16,947 nucleotides of DNA from Aquificota bacterium (GCA_013153295.1 JAADEV010000088.1:1-16947), one strand, 5' to 3'. Shown: positions 8,747 to 16,717, counted from the first letter of the stretch. Translations and numbers: made by a program. The notes: a model not told the origin generated them from the letters alone.

Positions 8747-9565
8747 CTACCCCTTTAGGTTTATTTTTTCAAACTCCCTTAGTATATTTAAAGCTCTGTA
8801 TGAACTTTCAAAAGATGGTGATTGTATAAACTGGTTTATCATCATCTCCAGTTTGTCCTTTCCGTCCCCTTCTAAAACCTTTCCGTCGTCTGTATATATT
8901 TTATCTTGGTGTAAATCTACCCTTACTGTCTTATCTCCCTGTATTATCCATTCCCTACGGACTGTAGGATTAGACCAAGCTACCTGTATAAAAAAGTCTG
9001 ATACTTCTGTTTCCCCTTCTAAACTTACCTTGTCCCCTTCATCTTTTACATCTTTTATTTTAAACTGTCCAAACAGGTATCCAAGTATATAAAGGTCGTG
9101 CCAAGCAAGGTCGTAAAGTGGGTTTATATACCCCCTACCTTTGTTAAGTCTGTATCCTTCTACTTTGTGTATCCCTTTAGGTAGGGAGAGGTTTCTAATA
9201 CTGCTGGCACGGAGTTCTATCTCTGATACAGCTAAAACTGTGTTGTTTTTGTGGGCTAACTCTATTGCTTCCTCCAACTGGTTAGGGCTGAGGGCTGGTG
9301 GTTTTTCCACCATAACATTTACACCCCTTTTAAGCCCTTCTATAGCAATAGGTATATGGTGTTGTGGGGCTGTTGCTACAAACATATATCCTATCTTTTC
9401 TTTTTCTAAAGCCTCTTTCAGGTCTGTATATTTTTTTAAACTGTCTGGATACTGGGAAAGCTGGTTTTCATCTATATCTATAAGGATAGGGTCTAATCCC
9501 ATTATCTCAAACTTTTTTATGTATTTAGACCCCATATTTCCTGTTCCTACTATGGCAACCTTCAA
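8747..9565 (-). CDS. Gfo/Idh/MocA-family NAD(P)-dependent oxidoreductase (short)
   Basis: Predicted sugar or sugar-nucleotide dehydrogenase of 272 residues. The N-terminal Rossmann fold opens with KVAIVGTGNMGSKY (2-15). VMVEKPPALS (85-93) holds the family's Glu-Lys-Pro with catalytic K88, and DLAWHD (152-157) supplies the conserved Asp/His. I set the start at TTG 9565 because AGGAGG (minus strand) lies 6 nt before it and the Rossmann strand begins at the next residue. A longer frame from 9616 would add a poly-hydrophobic stretch encoded by an AT-rich leader and terminator DNA and is not credible. It is shorter than the 330-360 residues usual for the family, the C-terminal beta-sheet domain being trimmed. 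It pairs with the aminotransferase 4 nt downstream, which suggests oxidation of a sugar followed by amination. Confidence 0.85.
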   Translation of the reverse strand: MKVAIVGTGNMGSKYIKKFEIMGLDPILIDIDENQLSQYPDSLKKYTDLKEALEKEKIGYMFVATAPQHHIPIAIEGLKRGVNVMVEKPPALSPNQLEEAIELAHKNNTVLAVSEIELRASSIRNLSLPKGIHKVEGYRLNKGRGYINPLYDLAWHDLYILGYLFGQFKIKDVKDEGDKVSLEGETEVSDFFIQVAWSNPTVRREWIIQGDKTVRVDLHQDKIYTDDGKVLEGDGKDKLEMMINQFIQSPSFESSYRALNILREFEKINLKG

Positions 9566-9602
9566 CAAATCCCTCCTGTGTTTTTTATAAAAATATAAAA
9601 GC

Positions 9603-9650
9603 AAAAAAAATGCCACTTCCCCTGTTTGTAGAAATAGGGTTTAAAGTGGC
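9603..9650 (-). terminator. Intrinsic terminator between dapA and the oxidoreductase gene
   Basis: On the minus strand GCCACTT...CCCT pairs with AGGG...AAGTGGC: a 7-bp outer stem, a 1x4 internal loop, a 4-bp inner stem and a 12-nt loop. A run of eight T (plus-strand A8, 9603-9610) follows after one A. It sits 28 nt after the dapA stop and about 40 nt before the next gene's TTG, so it should end or attenuate dapA transcription. Confidence 0.75.
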
Positions 9651-9678
9651 TGTTTGTTTTGCAGTTTTGCAAACTTTC

Positions 9679-10557
9679 TTATATTAGCCTGTATTCCTTT
9701 AGCGTTTCTTCCAGTTTCTTTCTGTTTTCTTCAGACATATAGTATAGTGGTAATCTAAGCTCAAGCTGGTCTATAAGCCCCATCATATACGCCGCTGTTT
9801 TTACAGGTATTGGATTTGTCTCTATAAAAAGGGCTTTAAATAGCTTCCAGTATTTGTTGTGTATCTCCCTTGCCCCTTCAAAATCCCCTTCAAGGGCTAA
9901 TTTACACATTTTTGATATTTCTTTAGGGATTATGTTGTTTGCTACAGATATAACGCCTTTTGCTCCCATTGACATCATAGGTAATGTTAGCCCATCGTCC
10001 CCAGACAGTATAACCACATCTTCATTTGTAAGGTTTATCATCTCTGAAACCCTTGCCACATTACCGGTAGCCTCTTTTATACCGATAACATTAGGAAAGT
10101 CGCTGTAAAGTCTGGCAAATGTTTCAGGTAGCATATCAACCCCAGTTCTTGAAGGTATGTTGTATAGGATTAATGGTATATTGGTTTCTTCTGCTATAGC
10201 TTTAAAATGTTGGTATATACCTTCCTGTGTAGGTTTATTGTAGTAAGGGACTATCTGTAATGAGGCATCTGCCCCTATTTTTTCTGCAGATTTTGTTAAT
10301 GCTACAGCTTCGTGGGTAGCGTTCGCCCCTGTTCCAGCTATAATGGGGATTTTTCCCTCTGCATACTCAACTGCTAACTTTATTAACTCTTCATGTTCAG
10401 GGAAGGTTAGTGTAGCACTTTCCCCTGTTGTCCCTGCTACAACAATTGCGTCTGTCCCATTATCAATATGGAACTGTATTAATCTTTTTAGGGAATTTTT
10501 ATCTAACTCCCCGTCTTTAAACGGGGTTATCAACGCAACAATAGACCCTTTAAACAT
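9679..10557 (-). CDS. dapA: 4-hydroxy-tetrahydrodipicolinate synthase
   Basis: Condenses pyruvate with aspartate semialdehyde, the committed step to diaminopimelate (cell wall) and lysine. The 292-residue TIM-barrel protein is the normal length. GTTGESATL (42-50) supplies the catalytic threonines, PYYNKPTQEG the inter-subunit tyrosine (Y106), LYNIPSRTG (131-139) the catalytic Y132 and substrate-binding R137, and GIKEATGN the Schiff-base K161. GVISVANNIIP (201-211) is also typical. These residues distinguish it from the N-acetylneuraminate lyase branch. GGAGG (10564-10568) lies 6 nt before the ATG. Terminators stand on both sides (10652-10680 and 9603-9650), so it is probably its own unit. The about 90-nt AT-rich leader holds several TATA-like stretches but no clear promoter pair and is too short for a lysine riboswitch. 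Confidence 0.97.
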   Translation of the reverse strand: MFKGSIVALITPFKDGELDKNSLKRLIQFHIDNGTDAIVVAGTTGESATLTFPEHEELIKLAVEYAEGKIPIIAGTGANATHEAVALTKSAEKIGADASLQIVPYYNKPTQEGIYQHFKAIAEETNIPLILYNIPSRTGVDMLPETFARLYSDFPNVIGIKEATGNVARVSEMINLTNEDVVILSGDDGLTLPMMSMGAKGVISVANNIIPKEISKMCKLALEGDFEGAREIHNKYWKLFKALFIETNPIPVKTAAYMMGLIDQLELRLPLYYMSEENRKKLEETLKEYRLI

Positions 10558-10651
10558 TACTCTCCTCCATAAAAAGGTATCAAAACAGATACATTAAATA
10601 TAATATCATCAAAGTTAGTTATATTTGTAAGATAAGAGAGAGCTTAATTGG

Positions 10652-10680
10652 AAATAAAAAAAGCCCCCAGATGGGGGCTT
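10652..10680 (-). terminator. Intrinsic terminator of the RND efflux operon
   Basis: A perfect 8-bp inverted repeat, AAGCCCCC (10661-10668) and GGGGGCTT (10673-10680), encloses a 4-nt loop. Read leftward it runs into T7-A-T3 (plus-strand AAATAAAAAAA). It lies 14 nt after the permease stop and shields dapA from read-through. Confidence 0.93.
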
Positions 10681-10694
10681 AAGTTGGTTTTAGA

Positions 10695-13600
10695 TTATTT
10701 CTTTTCAGGTTTGTCGTCTATTGGAACTGCCGGGGGCATTCCAAGTGTTAAAGCCCTTTTTCTTTCTATCATATAGTAGAGAACTGGAACAACAACAAGG
10801 GTTATAAGTGTAGATGCCCCTGTTCCGAATATTAACGCTATTGCAAGCCCGTTAAATATTGGGTCAAAGATTATAACAAACGCCCCAACTATAATAGCCG
10901 CCGCAGTTAGTAGTATCGGTCTTGTTCTAACTATACCAGCCTCAAGTAGTGCTTCTTCAACGGAGTATCCCTCTTTTAGTTTATCTTCTGCAAACTGGAC
11001 AAGGAGTATGGAGTTTCTCAGGATAATACCTGCAAGGGCGATAAATCCTATCATAGATGTTGCTGTAAAGAACGCTCCCATTAGCCAGTGTCCGGGAACG
11101 ATACCAACAAGGGTAAATGGTATTGGGGACATTATAACAGCTGGCATTCTAAACGAACCAAACCACCCAACAAGTAGCATATAAAGGACAACTATTGCCA
11201 CTGCAAACGCTATACCCATATCCCTAAATGTTTCGTATGTAATCTGCCACTCACCGTCCCACTTGATATAGTATTGGTCTTCAACCTCAGGTTGGCGTGT
11301 TAACAGCTGGACAAGAGGTTTTCCGTCAGGTGTTTCAAGTTTTTCAAACTTATCCCACAGGTCAATAATCGGGTAAACTGGGGAACCGATTGTGTCGTTT
11401 ATGTTTGCTATAACATACACGACTTTCTGTAGGTTCTTTCTGTATATATCGTGCTGGGTTTTACCCTCTTCCACTTTTACAAATGTTCCAATTGGGATAC
11501 CACCTTGGGGGGTTGGTATCTTCATTGCAAGTAGTTTTTCAAGTGAGGTTCTGCTTTTGTCATCAAGTCTAACCACTATATTTACAGGGTGTAAATCCTT
11601 TTCAGAGTGGATAAATCCTACTGCGTGTCCTGCAAGGGCTACCCTCATTGTTTTAACCAGCATCTCTTCGTTTAACTGATACTTCCTTACCTTTTCCCTG
11701 TCTATTTTAAGGATATACTCCCTTTGTGGTAGGTTGGCGTATATACCAACATCTACAATTCCCGGTGTTTCTTCAAAAATCTTTTTAATCTTGTAGGCAA
11801 GCTGTAGCTGTCCTTCGTAGTTTGGACCATAAACCTCAACAACTATTGGTGATAGGACAGGTGGTCCCGGTGGTGGCTCAACAACTGCCACATACTTTGC
11901 CCCGTTTTCTTTAGCTATCCTTGCTATATCGTCCCTAATCCTTTCTGCTATCTCGTGGGACTGGGCTTTCCTTTCGTGTTTTCCAATTAGGTTAACCTTT
12001 ATCATCGCATAGTAAGGGGCTTCCCTTAGGTAGTAGTGTCTTGCCAGACCGTTAAAGTCAAATGGTGCAGGGACACCTGCGTAAATAACATAGTTTTTAA
12101 CCTCATTTACATTTTTTACATAGTCAGCAAGTTTCTTTGCCACAAGGTAGGTTCTTTCTACAGGTGTTCCCTCTGGCATATCTAAAACTATAAACAGCTC
12201 ACTTTTGTTGTCGTAAGGTAGCATTTTAACAAGGACATACCTTTTAACAAGTAGTCCTACAGAGAAAACAAGTAGTAATCCCATTGCCCCTAAGAATATC
12301 CATCTTTTAAGTCTACTTTTGAAAAGGGGCATATATATTTTTTCAAACAGTTTGGCTAAAAAGCCTGCTGTTCTTTCCTCTTCCTTTTCAAGGTCTTCAG
12401 GTGTAAGGGTTTCCGCTTCGTGTTTTAGCCATCTTATTGCCAGATAAGGTGTAAGGATAAACGCCACAAGCATAGAGAAGAACATTGCCACAGAGGAGTT
12501 AATAGGTATAGGTCTCATATAGGGACCCATCATACCTGTAACAAATGCCATTGGAAGGAGTGCAACAATAACTGCAAATGTGGCTAGTATTGTAGGGTTT
12601 CCAACCTCGTCTGTTGCTACAACCGCCGCCTCATCTGGGGGCAGTTTTCTCATCTCAAACCATCTGTGTATATTTTCAAGAACAACTATAGAGTTATCAA
12701 CAAGGATACCTATGGAGAATATTAGTGCGAATAGTGTAACCCTGTTAAGGGAGTAGCCATACATCTCACTTAGGAATAGGGCTATTGCCAGTGTAACAGG
12801 TATTGTTACCGCAACGATTAAACTTTCCCTCCAGCCTAATGTAACGGCTATAAGTAGGACTATGGAAAATGTGGCAATAAGTAGGTGTTCTATCAGCTCG
12901 TTAGCTTTTTCTGTAGCTGTCTCTCCGTAGTTTCTGGTTATCTTTACGTGTATACCCTCTGGTATAACTTTCCCTTTTAGGTTTTCAAGTTTGTGTAAAA
13001 CATCTTCGGCTACTATAACAGCATTACTTCCTGTTTTCTTTGCTACGGCAAGGGTGATTGCGTTGTAAACCTCACTTCTGTCCCCTTCCCCGTGGACACC
13101 GTATCCAAATCTAACATAGTTTGTTATTTCCCCTTCACCTTCAAAAACCTGTGCCACATCTTTAATAAATATTGGTTTTCCGTTGTAAACGGTAATAACG
13201 ACATTTTCCACATCTTTTACTGTTTTAAGGAATTCACCTGTTCTTACCTTTACCCTGTAGTTGTTCTCGTCAAACTCCCCAGATGGAAGGGTAAAGTTTG
13301 CCTGTTGTAAGGATTGTATAACCTGTGGAAGCATAATGTTGTAAGCGTTTAGCTTTGCTGTGTCAAAGTATATGTATACTGTTTTTGGCTTTGAACCGAT
13401 TATAGTTGTTTCTGATACATTAAGTAGCTGTTTTATTTCGTCCTCTACCTGCTCAACAACCCTTCTTATTTCGTAAGAGGTATATTTATCACTGTAGAAT
13501 GTTAGGGACAGTATTGGAACATCATCAATGGATTTAGGTTTTATTATCGGTTGCATTGTTCCCGGGGGCATTCTATACATATTGGAGTTTAGCTTACTGT

Positions 13601-13955
13601 AAAGTCTTACAAGGGCGTCTTCTGGGTCTGAACCTACATAAAATCTAACTGTGGTTATACCAAATCCGTCCCCTGCGTAGGAGTATACATACTCAACCCC
13701 CGGTATCTCCCACATTATTTTCTCAAGTGGTTTGGTTATCATTTTGTCTATATCTTTAGCCTGTGAACCGGGAACAGGTATCATTATGTCAATCATAGGG
13801 ACTACAATCTGTGGCTCTTCGTCCCTTGGGGTTGTTAGAACAGCGAAAAGCCCCATTAACAGAGATGCAAGCACAAGTAGTGGGGTAAGTGGTGAGTTTA
13901 CAAAGGCTTTTGCTATTTTACCTGCTAATCCATACTCTCTTTTTTTATTGTCCAT
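10695..13955 (-). CDS. RND-family efflux permease (AcrB/CusA superfamily)
   Basis: Inner-membrane proton-driven pump of a tripartite exporter, 1086 residues, complete. It shows the duplicated RND plan: a transmembrane helix near 22-42, a large periplasmic loop (about 43-350), a transmembrane bundle with LIFSIGILVDNSIVVLENI (411-429), a second large loop (about 575-910) and a final bundle with IGFIALAGIILRNSILLVQF (969-988). DEEPQI (45-50), SIDDVPIL (142-149) and VEPPPGPPV (692-700) then VYGP place it in a broad, poorly characterised RND clade rather than with AcrB or CusA. In the proton relay, AcrB D407/D408/K940 correspond to D420, N421 and R980. The gene follows the adaptor by 23 nt with GGAGG before the ATG. 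Substrate unknown; hydrophobic toxins or metals are both possible. Confidence 0.92.
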   Translation of the reverse strand: MDNKKREYGLAGKIAKAFVNSPLTPLLVLASLLMGLFAVLTTPRDEEPQIVVPMIDIMIPVPGSQAKDIDKMITKPLEKIMWEIPGVEYVYSYAGDGFGITTVRFYVGSDPEDALVRLYSKLNSNMYRMPPGTMQPIIKPKSIDDVPILSLTFYSDKYTSYEIRRVVEQVEDEIKQLLNVSETTIIGSKPKTVYIYFDTAKLNAYNIMLPQVIQSLQQANFTLPSGEFDENNYRVKVRTGEFLKTVKDVENVVITVYNGKPIFIKDVAQVFEGEGEITNYVRFGYGVHGEGDRSEVYNAITLAVAKKTGSNAVIVAEDVLHKLENLKGKVIPEGIHVKITRNYGETATEKANELIEHLLIATFSIVLLIAVTLGWRESLIVAVTIPVTLAIALFLSEMYGYSLNRVTLFALIFSIGILVDNSIVVLENIHRWFEMRKLPPDEAAVVATDEVGNPTILATFAVIVALLPMAFVTGMMGPYMRPIPINSSVAMFFSMLVAFILTPYLAIRWLKHEAETLTPEDLEKEEERTAGFLAKLFEKIYMPLFKSRLKRWIFLGAMGLLLVFSVGLLVKRYVLVKMLPYDNKSELFIVLDMPEGTPVERTYLVAKKLADYVKNVNEVKNYVIYAGVPAPFDFNGLARHYYLREAPYYAMIKVNLIGKHERKAQSHEIAERIRDDIARIAKENGAKYVAVVEPPPGPPVLSPIVVEVYGPNYEGQLQLAYKIKKIFEETPGIVDVGIYANLPQREYILKIDREKVRKYQLNEEMLVKTMRVALAGHAVGFIHSEKDLHPVNIVVRLDDKSRTSLEKLLAMKIPTPQGGIPIGTFVKVEEGKTQHDIYRKNLQKVVYVIANINDTIGSPVYPIIDLWDKFEKLETPDGKPLVQLLTRQPEVEDQYYIKWDGEWQITYETFRDMGIAFAVAIVVLYMLLVGWFGSFRMPAVIMSPIPFTLVGIVPGHWLMGAFFTATSMIGFIALAGIILRNSILLVQFAEDKLKEGYSVEEALLEAGIVRTRPILLTAAAIIVGAFVIIFDPIFNGLAIALIFGTGASTLITLVVVPVLYYMIERKRALTLGMPPAVPIDDKPEKK

Positions 13956-13978
13956 TATAGACCTCCGCTTTCAGTGGT

Positions 13979-15145
13979 TTAACGAACCTTGCAACCTTCA
14001 CAGGCTTGCTCAACACCGGACACAACAATTACATCACCGGGTTTTAGTCCAGACAGTATTTCCACTTTTCCGTCTATCTCTTCACCTACTTTTACAAATG
14101 TTAGGTGGGCTATTCCTTTCTCGTCTACAGTGTATACCGCATCAAGCTGTCCCCATCTAACCAACGCAGATTTTGGTATTAGTATCTTCTCCTCTTCACC
14201 TATTTTTATTCTTACCTTTCCATACATTCCCGGTTTTAGTTCAGGGTCAAATGGTAGCTCAGCTTTTACTTTAAATGTTCTGTTTACAGGGTCTACACTG
14301 TTGCTTTTCTCTATTACTGTGGCATCGTAGGTTTTTCCTATAGTTTCTACATTTACTTCTATTGTGTCTCCTATATTTACGCTGTTTATAAGTTTTTCAT
14401 CTACCATTGTAAGGAAGCGTAGGTTTTTATCCCCGATTATAAATATTGGCATTCCCGGTGCCGCCATATCTCCCACATCGTTCATTTTCTTGATAACCAC
14501 ACCGTTAAATGGGGCTTTTACATATGCGTATCCTTGCATAATCTTGATGTAGTTAAGTTTTGCTTTTACCTGCTTTTCTTTTGCATCAAGCTGTTTAAGT
14601 TTAGCTTTTATTGCGTCAACCTGTGCCTTTGCCCCTATCATCTTTGTTTCAATCTCTTCAAGTTGTTGCTTTGATACTGCGTTGTCTTTATACAGGTTTT
14701 TGAACCTTTCGTATGTTCTTTTTGCAAACTGGTAGCCTGCCTCCGCCGCCTTTAATCCAGATTTAGCCTCTTCCCTTGCTTTAGCTAACTCTTCCAGTCC
14801 AGCTTTTGCCTCTTTTATGTTTTGTTTCAGCTCACTGTCGTCTAAGACCGCCAATAGCTGTCCCTTTTGGACAGTATCCCCTTCTTTTACTTTTATATCT
14901 AAGATTTTTGCCATTAGTTTTGTTGAAACCTTTGCGTAGTTGTCTGCTATAACAGAACCGTCTACTTGATAGGTTTTTTCAACCCTTGTTGTTTTTACTA
15001 CCATTGTAGGTAGGTTTACCACTTTTTTTGCTTCTTCTTCTGCGTAGCCCGGCTCAACCCTTGGTGATAGATAACCTCCAATCCACAGGATAAAAACGGC
15101 TATAGGTAGAACGAAAAACAGGATAAATCTAACTACACTTCCCAT
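13979..15145 (-). CDS. RND efflux periplasmic adaptor (HlyD/AcrA-type membrane fusion protein)
   Basis: Bridges the inner-membrane pump and the outer-membrane channel. The 388-residue protein is anchored by an N-terminal transmembrane helix (6-24) with no lipobox cysteine. Next come the first lipoyl half (about 63-104, KVKEGDTVQKGQLLAVLDD), a helical hairpin (105-205), the second lipoyl half (YAYVKAPFNGVVIKKM, 206-221), a beta-barrel and a membrane-proximal domain ending VSGVEQ. The hairpin tip contains R147, L151 and S158, an exact R-x3-L-x6-S motif known to dock on TolC, which supports partnership with the adjacent channel gene. Its ATG overlaps the channel gene's stop by one base (TAATG). 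The C-terminus carries C382-x-x-C385, the only cysteines seen in the protein, which could bind metal or form a disulfide. Confidence 0.93.
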   Translation of the reverse strand: MGSVVRFILFFVLPIAVFILWIGGYLSPRVEPGYAEEEAKKVVNLPTMVVKTTRVEKTYQVDGSVIADNYAKVSTKLMAKILDIKVKEGDTVQKGQLLAVLDDSELKQNIKEAKAGLEELAKAREEAKSGLKAAEAGYQFAKRTYERFKNLYKDNAVSKQQLEEIETKMIGAKAQVDAIKAKLKQLDAKEKQVKAKLNYIKIMQGYAYVKAPFNGVVIKKMNDVGDMAAPGMPIFIIGDKNLRFLTMVDEKLINSVNIGDTIEVNVETIGKTYDATVIEKSNSVDPVNRTFKVKAELPFDPELKPGMYGKVRIKIGEEEKILIPKSALVRWGQLDAVYTVDEKGIAHLTFVKVGEEIDGKVEILSGLKPGDVIVVSGVEQACEGCKVR

Positions 15146-16539
15146 TATTTGTCTCCTCCGTTGTTTTCTTTTAGTTTTCCTGCTTGATACTTAAGTTCTA
15201 ACAGGGATACTTTTGCATCATAGGTTGCTTTTGTTTTTTCAAACTTTATCTGGTCATACATTGTTTGTGTATCCAGCAGGTCTATCATTGTTGCCATCTG
15301 GTTCTTGTATCTTTTTTCTGTTATTCTTAGGACTTCCTCTGCGTATTTTAGGTTGTCCTCGGCAGTTCTAAGTCTGTCCTTTGCTGTTAATAGCTCTTTG
15401 TATGCTTTGAATACATTAAACTTTATAAACTCTTCAAAGCCTTTTTTCATACTTGAATACTGTTTGTATGTTTCCTGTGCCGCCTTGTATTTGTTGTAGG
15501 TTTGTAAGCCGTCAAATATTTTCCAGTTAAGGGCTACCCCTATTAAAAATCCTGTTCCATCTGTTCCAAGTGGGTTTCCTTTATCGTCCATCTGGTAAGC
15601 CCCAAATGCCCCTATTGTTGGCATCATATCAGCTTTTTGGAATTTAGCGTATCTTTTTGCATTTTCAACCCTTGTTCTAAGGGCTATTAGGTCTGGTCTT
15701 TCCCTTAGTGCTACTTCCTGCCAGTATCTAACATCTTTATCTGTATCTTCAAATGTTAGCTGTCCTACCACATCTATCTGTGATGGGTCAGCGTTATCTA
15801 TTCCCATTGCAAGTAGTAATCCCCTTTTTGCTATTAGGTATTGGTTTTCTGCTTCTGTGATTTTGCTTTTTACTTTTGAGAGGTAAACTTTAGCCCTAAG
15901 GACATCTGCGTATATTGCCAGTCCGTTGTCATACATTAATTTTGCAGTTTTGTAATGTTTTTCAACACTTTTGTATGCTTGGTTTGCCAGTTTTATAGCC
16001 TCTTTTGCAAGTAATGCTCCGTAGTATGCCCTTTTAACATCGTATATAACCTTTTGTTTTTTTCTTTCCACATCGTATTTTGTAGCCTCGTATTCTTTCT
16101 TTCTCATCTCTATTCCGGTGGAGATTTTTCCACCTGCCCAGATAGGTAATTGGAACTCTATTTTTGTCTGCCAGTTGTTCCATTCTGGATAGGTAGGTGG
16201 CTGGAACATTGGCATTGGCATCATCATATTCATTGCTGTCATATCAACATACTTTGCTGAGGACATCATTGTTAGACGGTGCTGGTTTAACTCGTTCATC
16301 ATAGCCCAACCGGCTATGTTTGTTCTCATAAACATCTCTGTAAATGTGATTGTTGGATACCTTAGTCCTTTTGTTGCTTTATACTCTAACTCTTTACTTT
16401 TTAGCTTTCTTTTTTCTGCTTGTAGTTCATAACTGTTTTTGAGGGCAATCTGTATAGCCTCTTGGAGTGTTATCTCTTTTGCCTGTGAAACCGCTACAAC
16501 CAGTAGGAAAAAACCTACAACCAGCCTTATTTGTTTCAT
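15145..16539 (-). CDS. TolC-family outer-membrane efflux channel with a Met-rich segment
   Basis: Outer-membrane/periplasmic tunnel of the tripartite pump, 464 residues. A signal peptide (MKQIRLVVGFFLLVVAVSQA, cut after SQA at 20) precedes ITLQEAIQIALKNSYEL, the usual first helix. Two structural repeats follow, the first with PIWAGGKISTGI (132-143) and the second with WKIFDGLQTYNKYKAA, each the strand-to-helix junction typical of OEP domains. The late helix has ATMIDLLDTQTMYDQ. Between the first pair of strands, residues 69-111 contain 13 methionines including MNMMMPMPMF, far above normal. This region should be an extracellular loop. First gene of the efflux operon, with a GAGGTG-type ribosome-binding site, a promoter at 16586-16614 and a stop overlapping the adaptor start. 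Confidence 0.93.
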   Translation of the reverse strand: MKQIRLVVGFFLLVVAVSQAKEITLQEAIQIALKNSYELQAEKRKLKSKELEYKATKGLRYPTITFTEMFMRTNIAGWAMMNELNQHRLTMMSSAKYVDMTAMNMMMPMPMFQPPTYPEWNNWQTKIEFQLPIWAGGKISTGIEMRKKEYEATKYDVERKKQKVIYDVKRAYYGALLAKEAIKLANQAYKSVEKHYKTAKLMYDNGLAIYADVLRAKVYLSKVKSKITEAENQYLIAKRGLLLAMGIDNADPSQIDVVGQLTFEDTDKDVRYWQEVALRERPDLIALRTRVENAKRYAKFQKADMMPTIGAFGAYQMDDKGNPLGTDGTGFLIGVALNWKIFDGLQTYNKYKAAQETYKQYSSMKKGFEEFIKFNVFKAYKELLTAKDRLRTAEDNLKYAEEVLRITEKRYKNQMATMIDLLDTQTMYDQIKFEKTKATYDAKVSLLELKYQAGKLKENNGGDK

Positions 16540-16585
16540 ACTTCACCTCTCTGCGGTTATTCTGTGATAAGAATATTAGAATATG

Positions 16586-16614
16586 ATTATATACCCAACC
16601 CTAACCCTTTGCAA
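16586..16614 (-). promoter_or_regulatory. Sigma70-type promoter of the RND efflux operon
   Basis: On the minus strand TTGCAA (16614-16609) and a perfect TATAAT (16591-16586) are separated by exactly 17 nt. The predicted start near 16579 gives a leader of about 40 nt to the channel gene ATG at 16539. This is one of the best promoter matches in the window. Confidence 0.65.
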
Positions 16615-16626
16615 TAGAGATTAGGG
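16599..16626. promoter_or_regulatory. Inverted repeat overlapping the efflux promoter, possible operator
   Basis: CCCTAA (16599-16604) and TTAGGG (16621-16626) form a 6-bp inverted repeat with a 16-nt centre. The arms flank the -35 hexamer of the efflux promoter, one within the spacer and one just upstream, where a repressor dimer would block transcription. The repeat is short, so it may be chance; no regulator gene is present in the window. Confidence 0.3.
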
Positions 16627-16688
16627 ATACAAAAGTTAAGCATAAATTTTGCTTTAATGTGTTAGTTTTTTAAAGGGGTTGTTTTATG

Positions 16689-16717
16689 TTGATGTGTCTA
16701 ACTGTTGCGTGTATATT
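16689..16717 (+). promoter_or_regulatory. Candidate promoter of the citryl-CoA lyase-like gene
   Basis: TTGATG (16689-16694) and TATATT (16712-16717) are separated by 17 nt, predicting a start near 16724 and a leader of about 50 nt. It fires away from the efflux promoter; the two predicted start sites are about 145 bp apart in the 236-bp intergenic region, which holds no other gene. Confidence 0.5.

Noticed and set aside
9566..9616. Longer oxidoreductase starting at ATG 9616
   Set aside because: The extra 17 residues are translated from terminator and AT-rich leader DNA; the AGGAGG encoded within it is the ribosome-binding site of the TTG at 9565.
9603..9663. Hairpin at 9612-9650 acting as a plus-strand terminator
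   Set aside because: Downstream T content on the plus strand is interrupted (TGTTTGTTTTG) and no plus-strand gene lies upstream; the uninterrupted T8 is on the minus strand.
10558..10651. Lysine riboswitch or defined promoter upstream of dapA
   Set aside because: The leader is only about 90 nt, far shorter than a lysine riboswitch, and no -35/-10 pair with proper spacing stands out from the AT-rich background.
11392..11679. Plus-strand open frames inside the RND permease, adaptor and channel genes
   Set aside because: They are antisense shadows of genes with complete conserved domains, lack ribosome-binding sites and encode low-complexity Ser/Phe/Ile-rich products.
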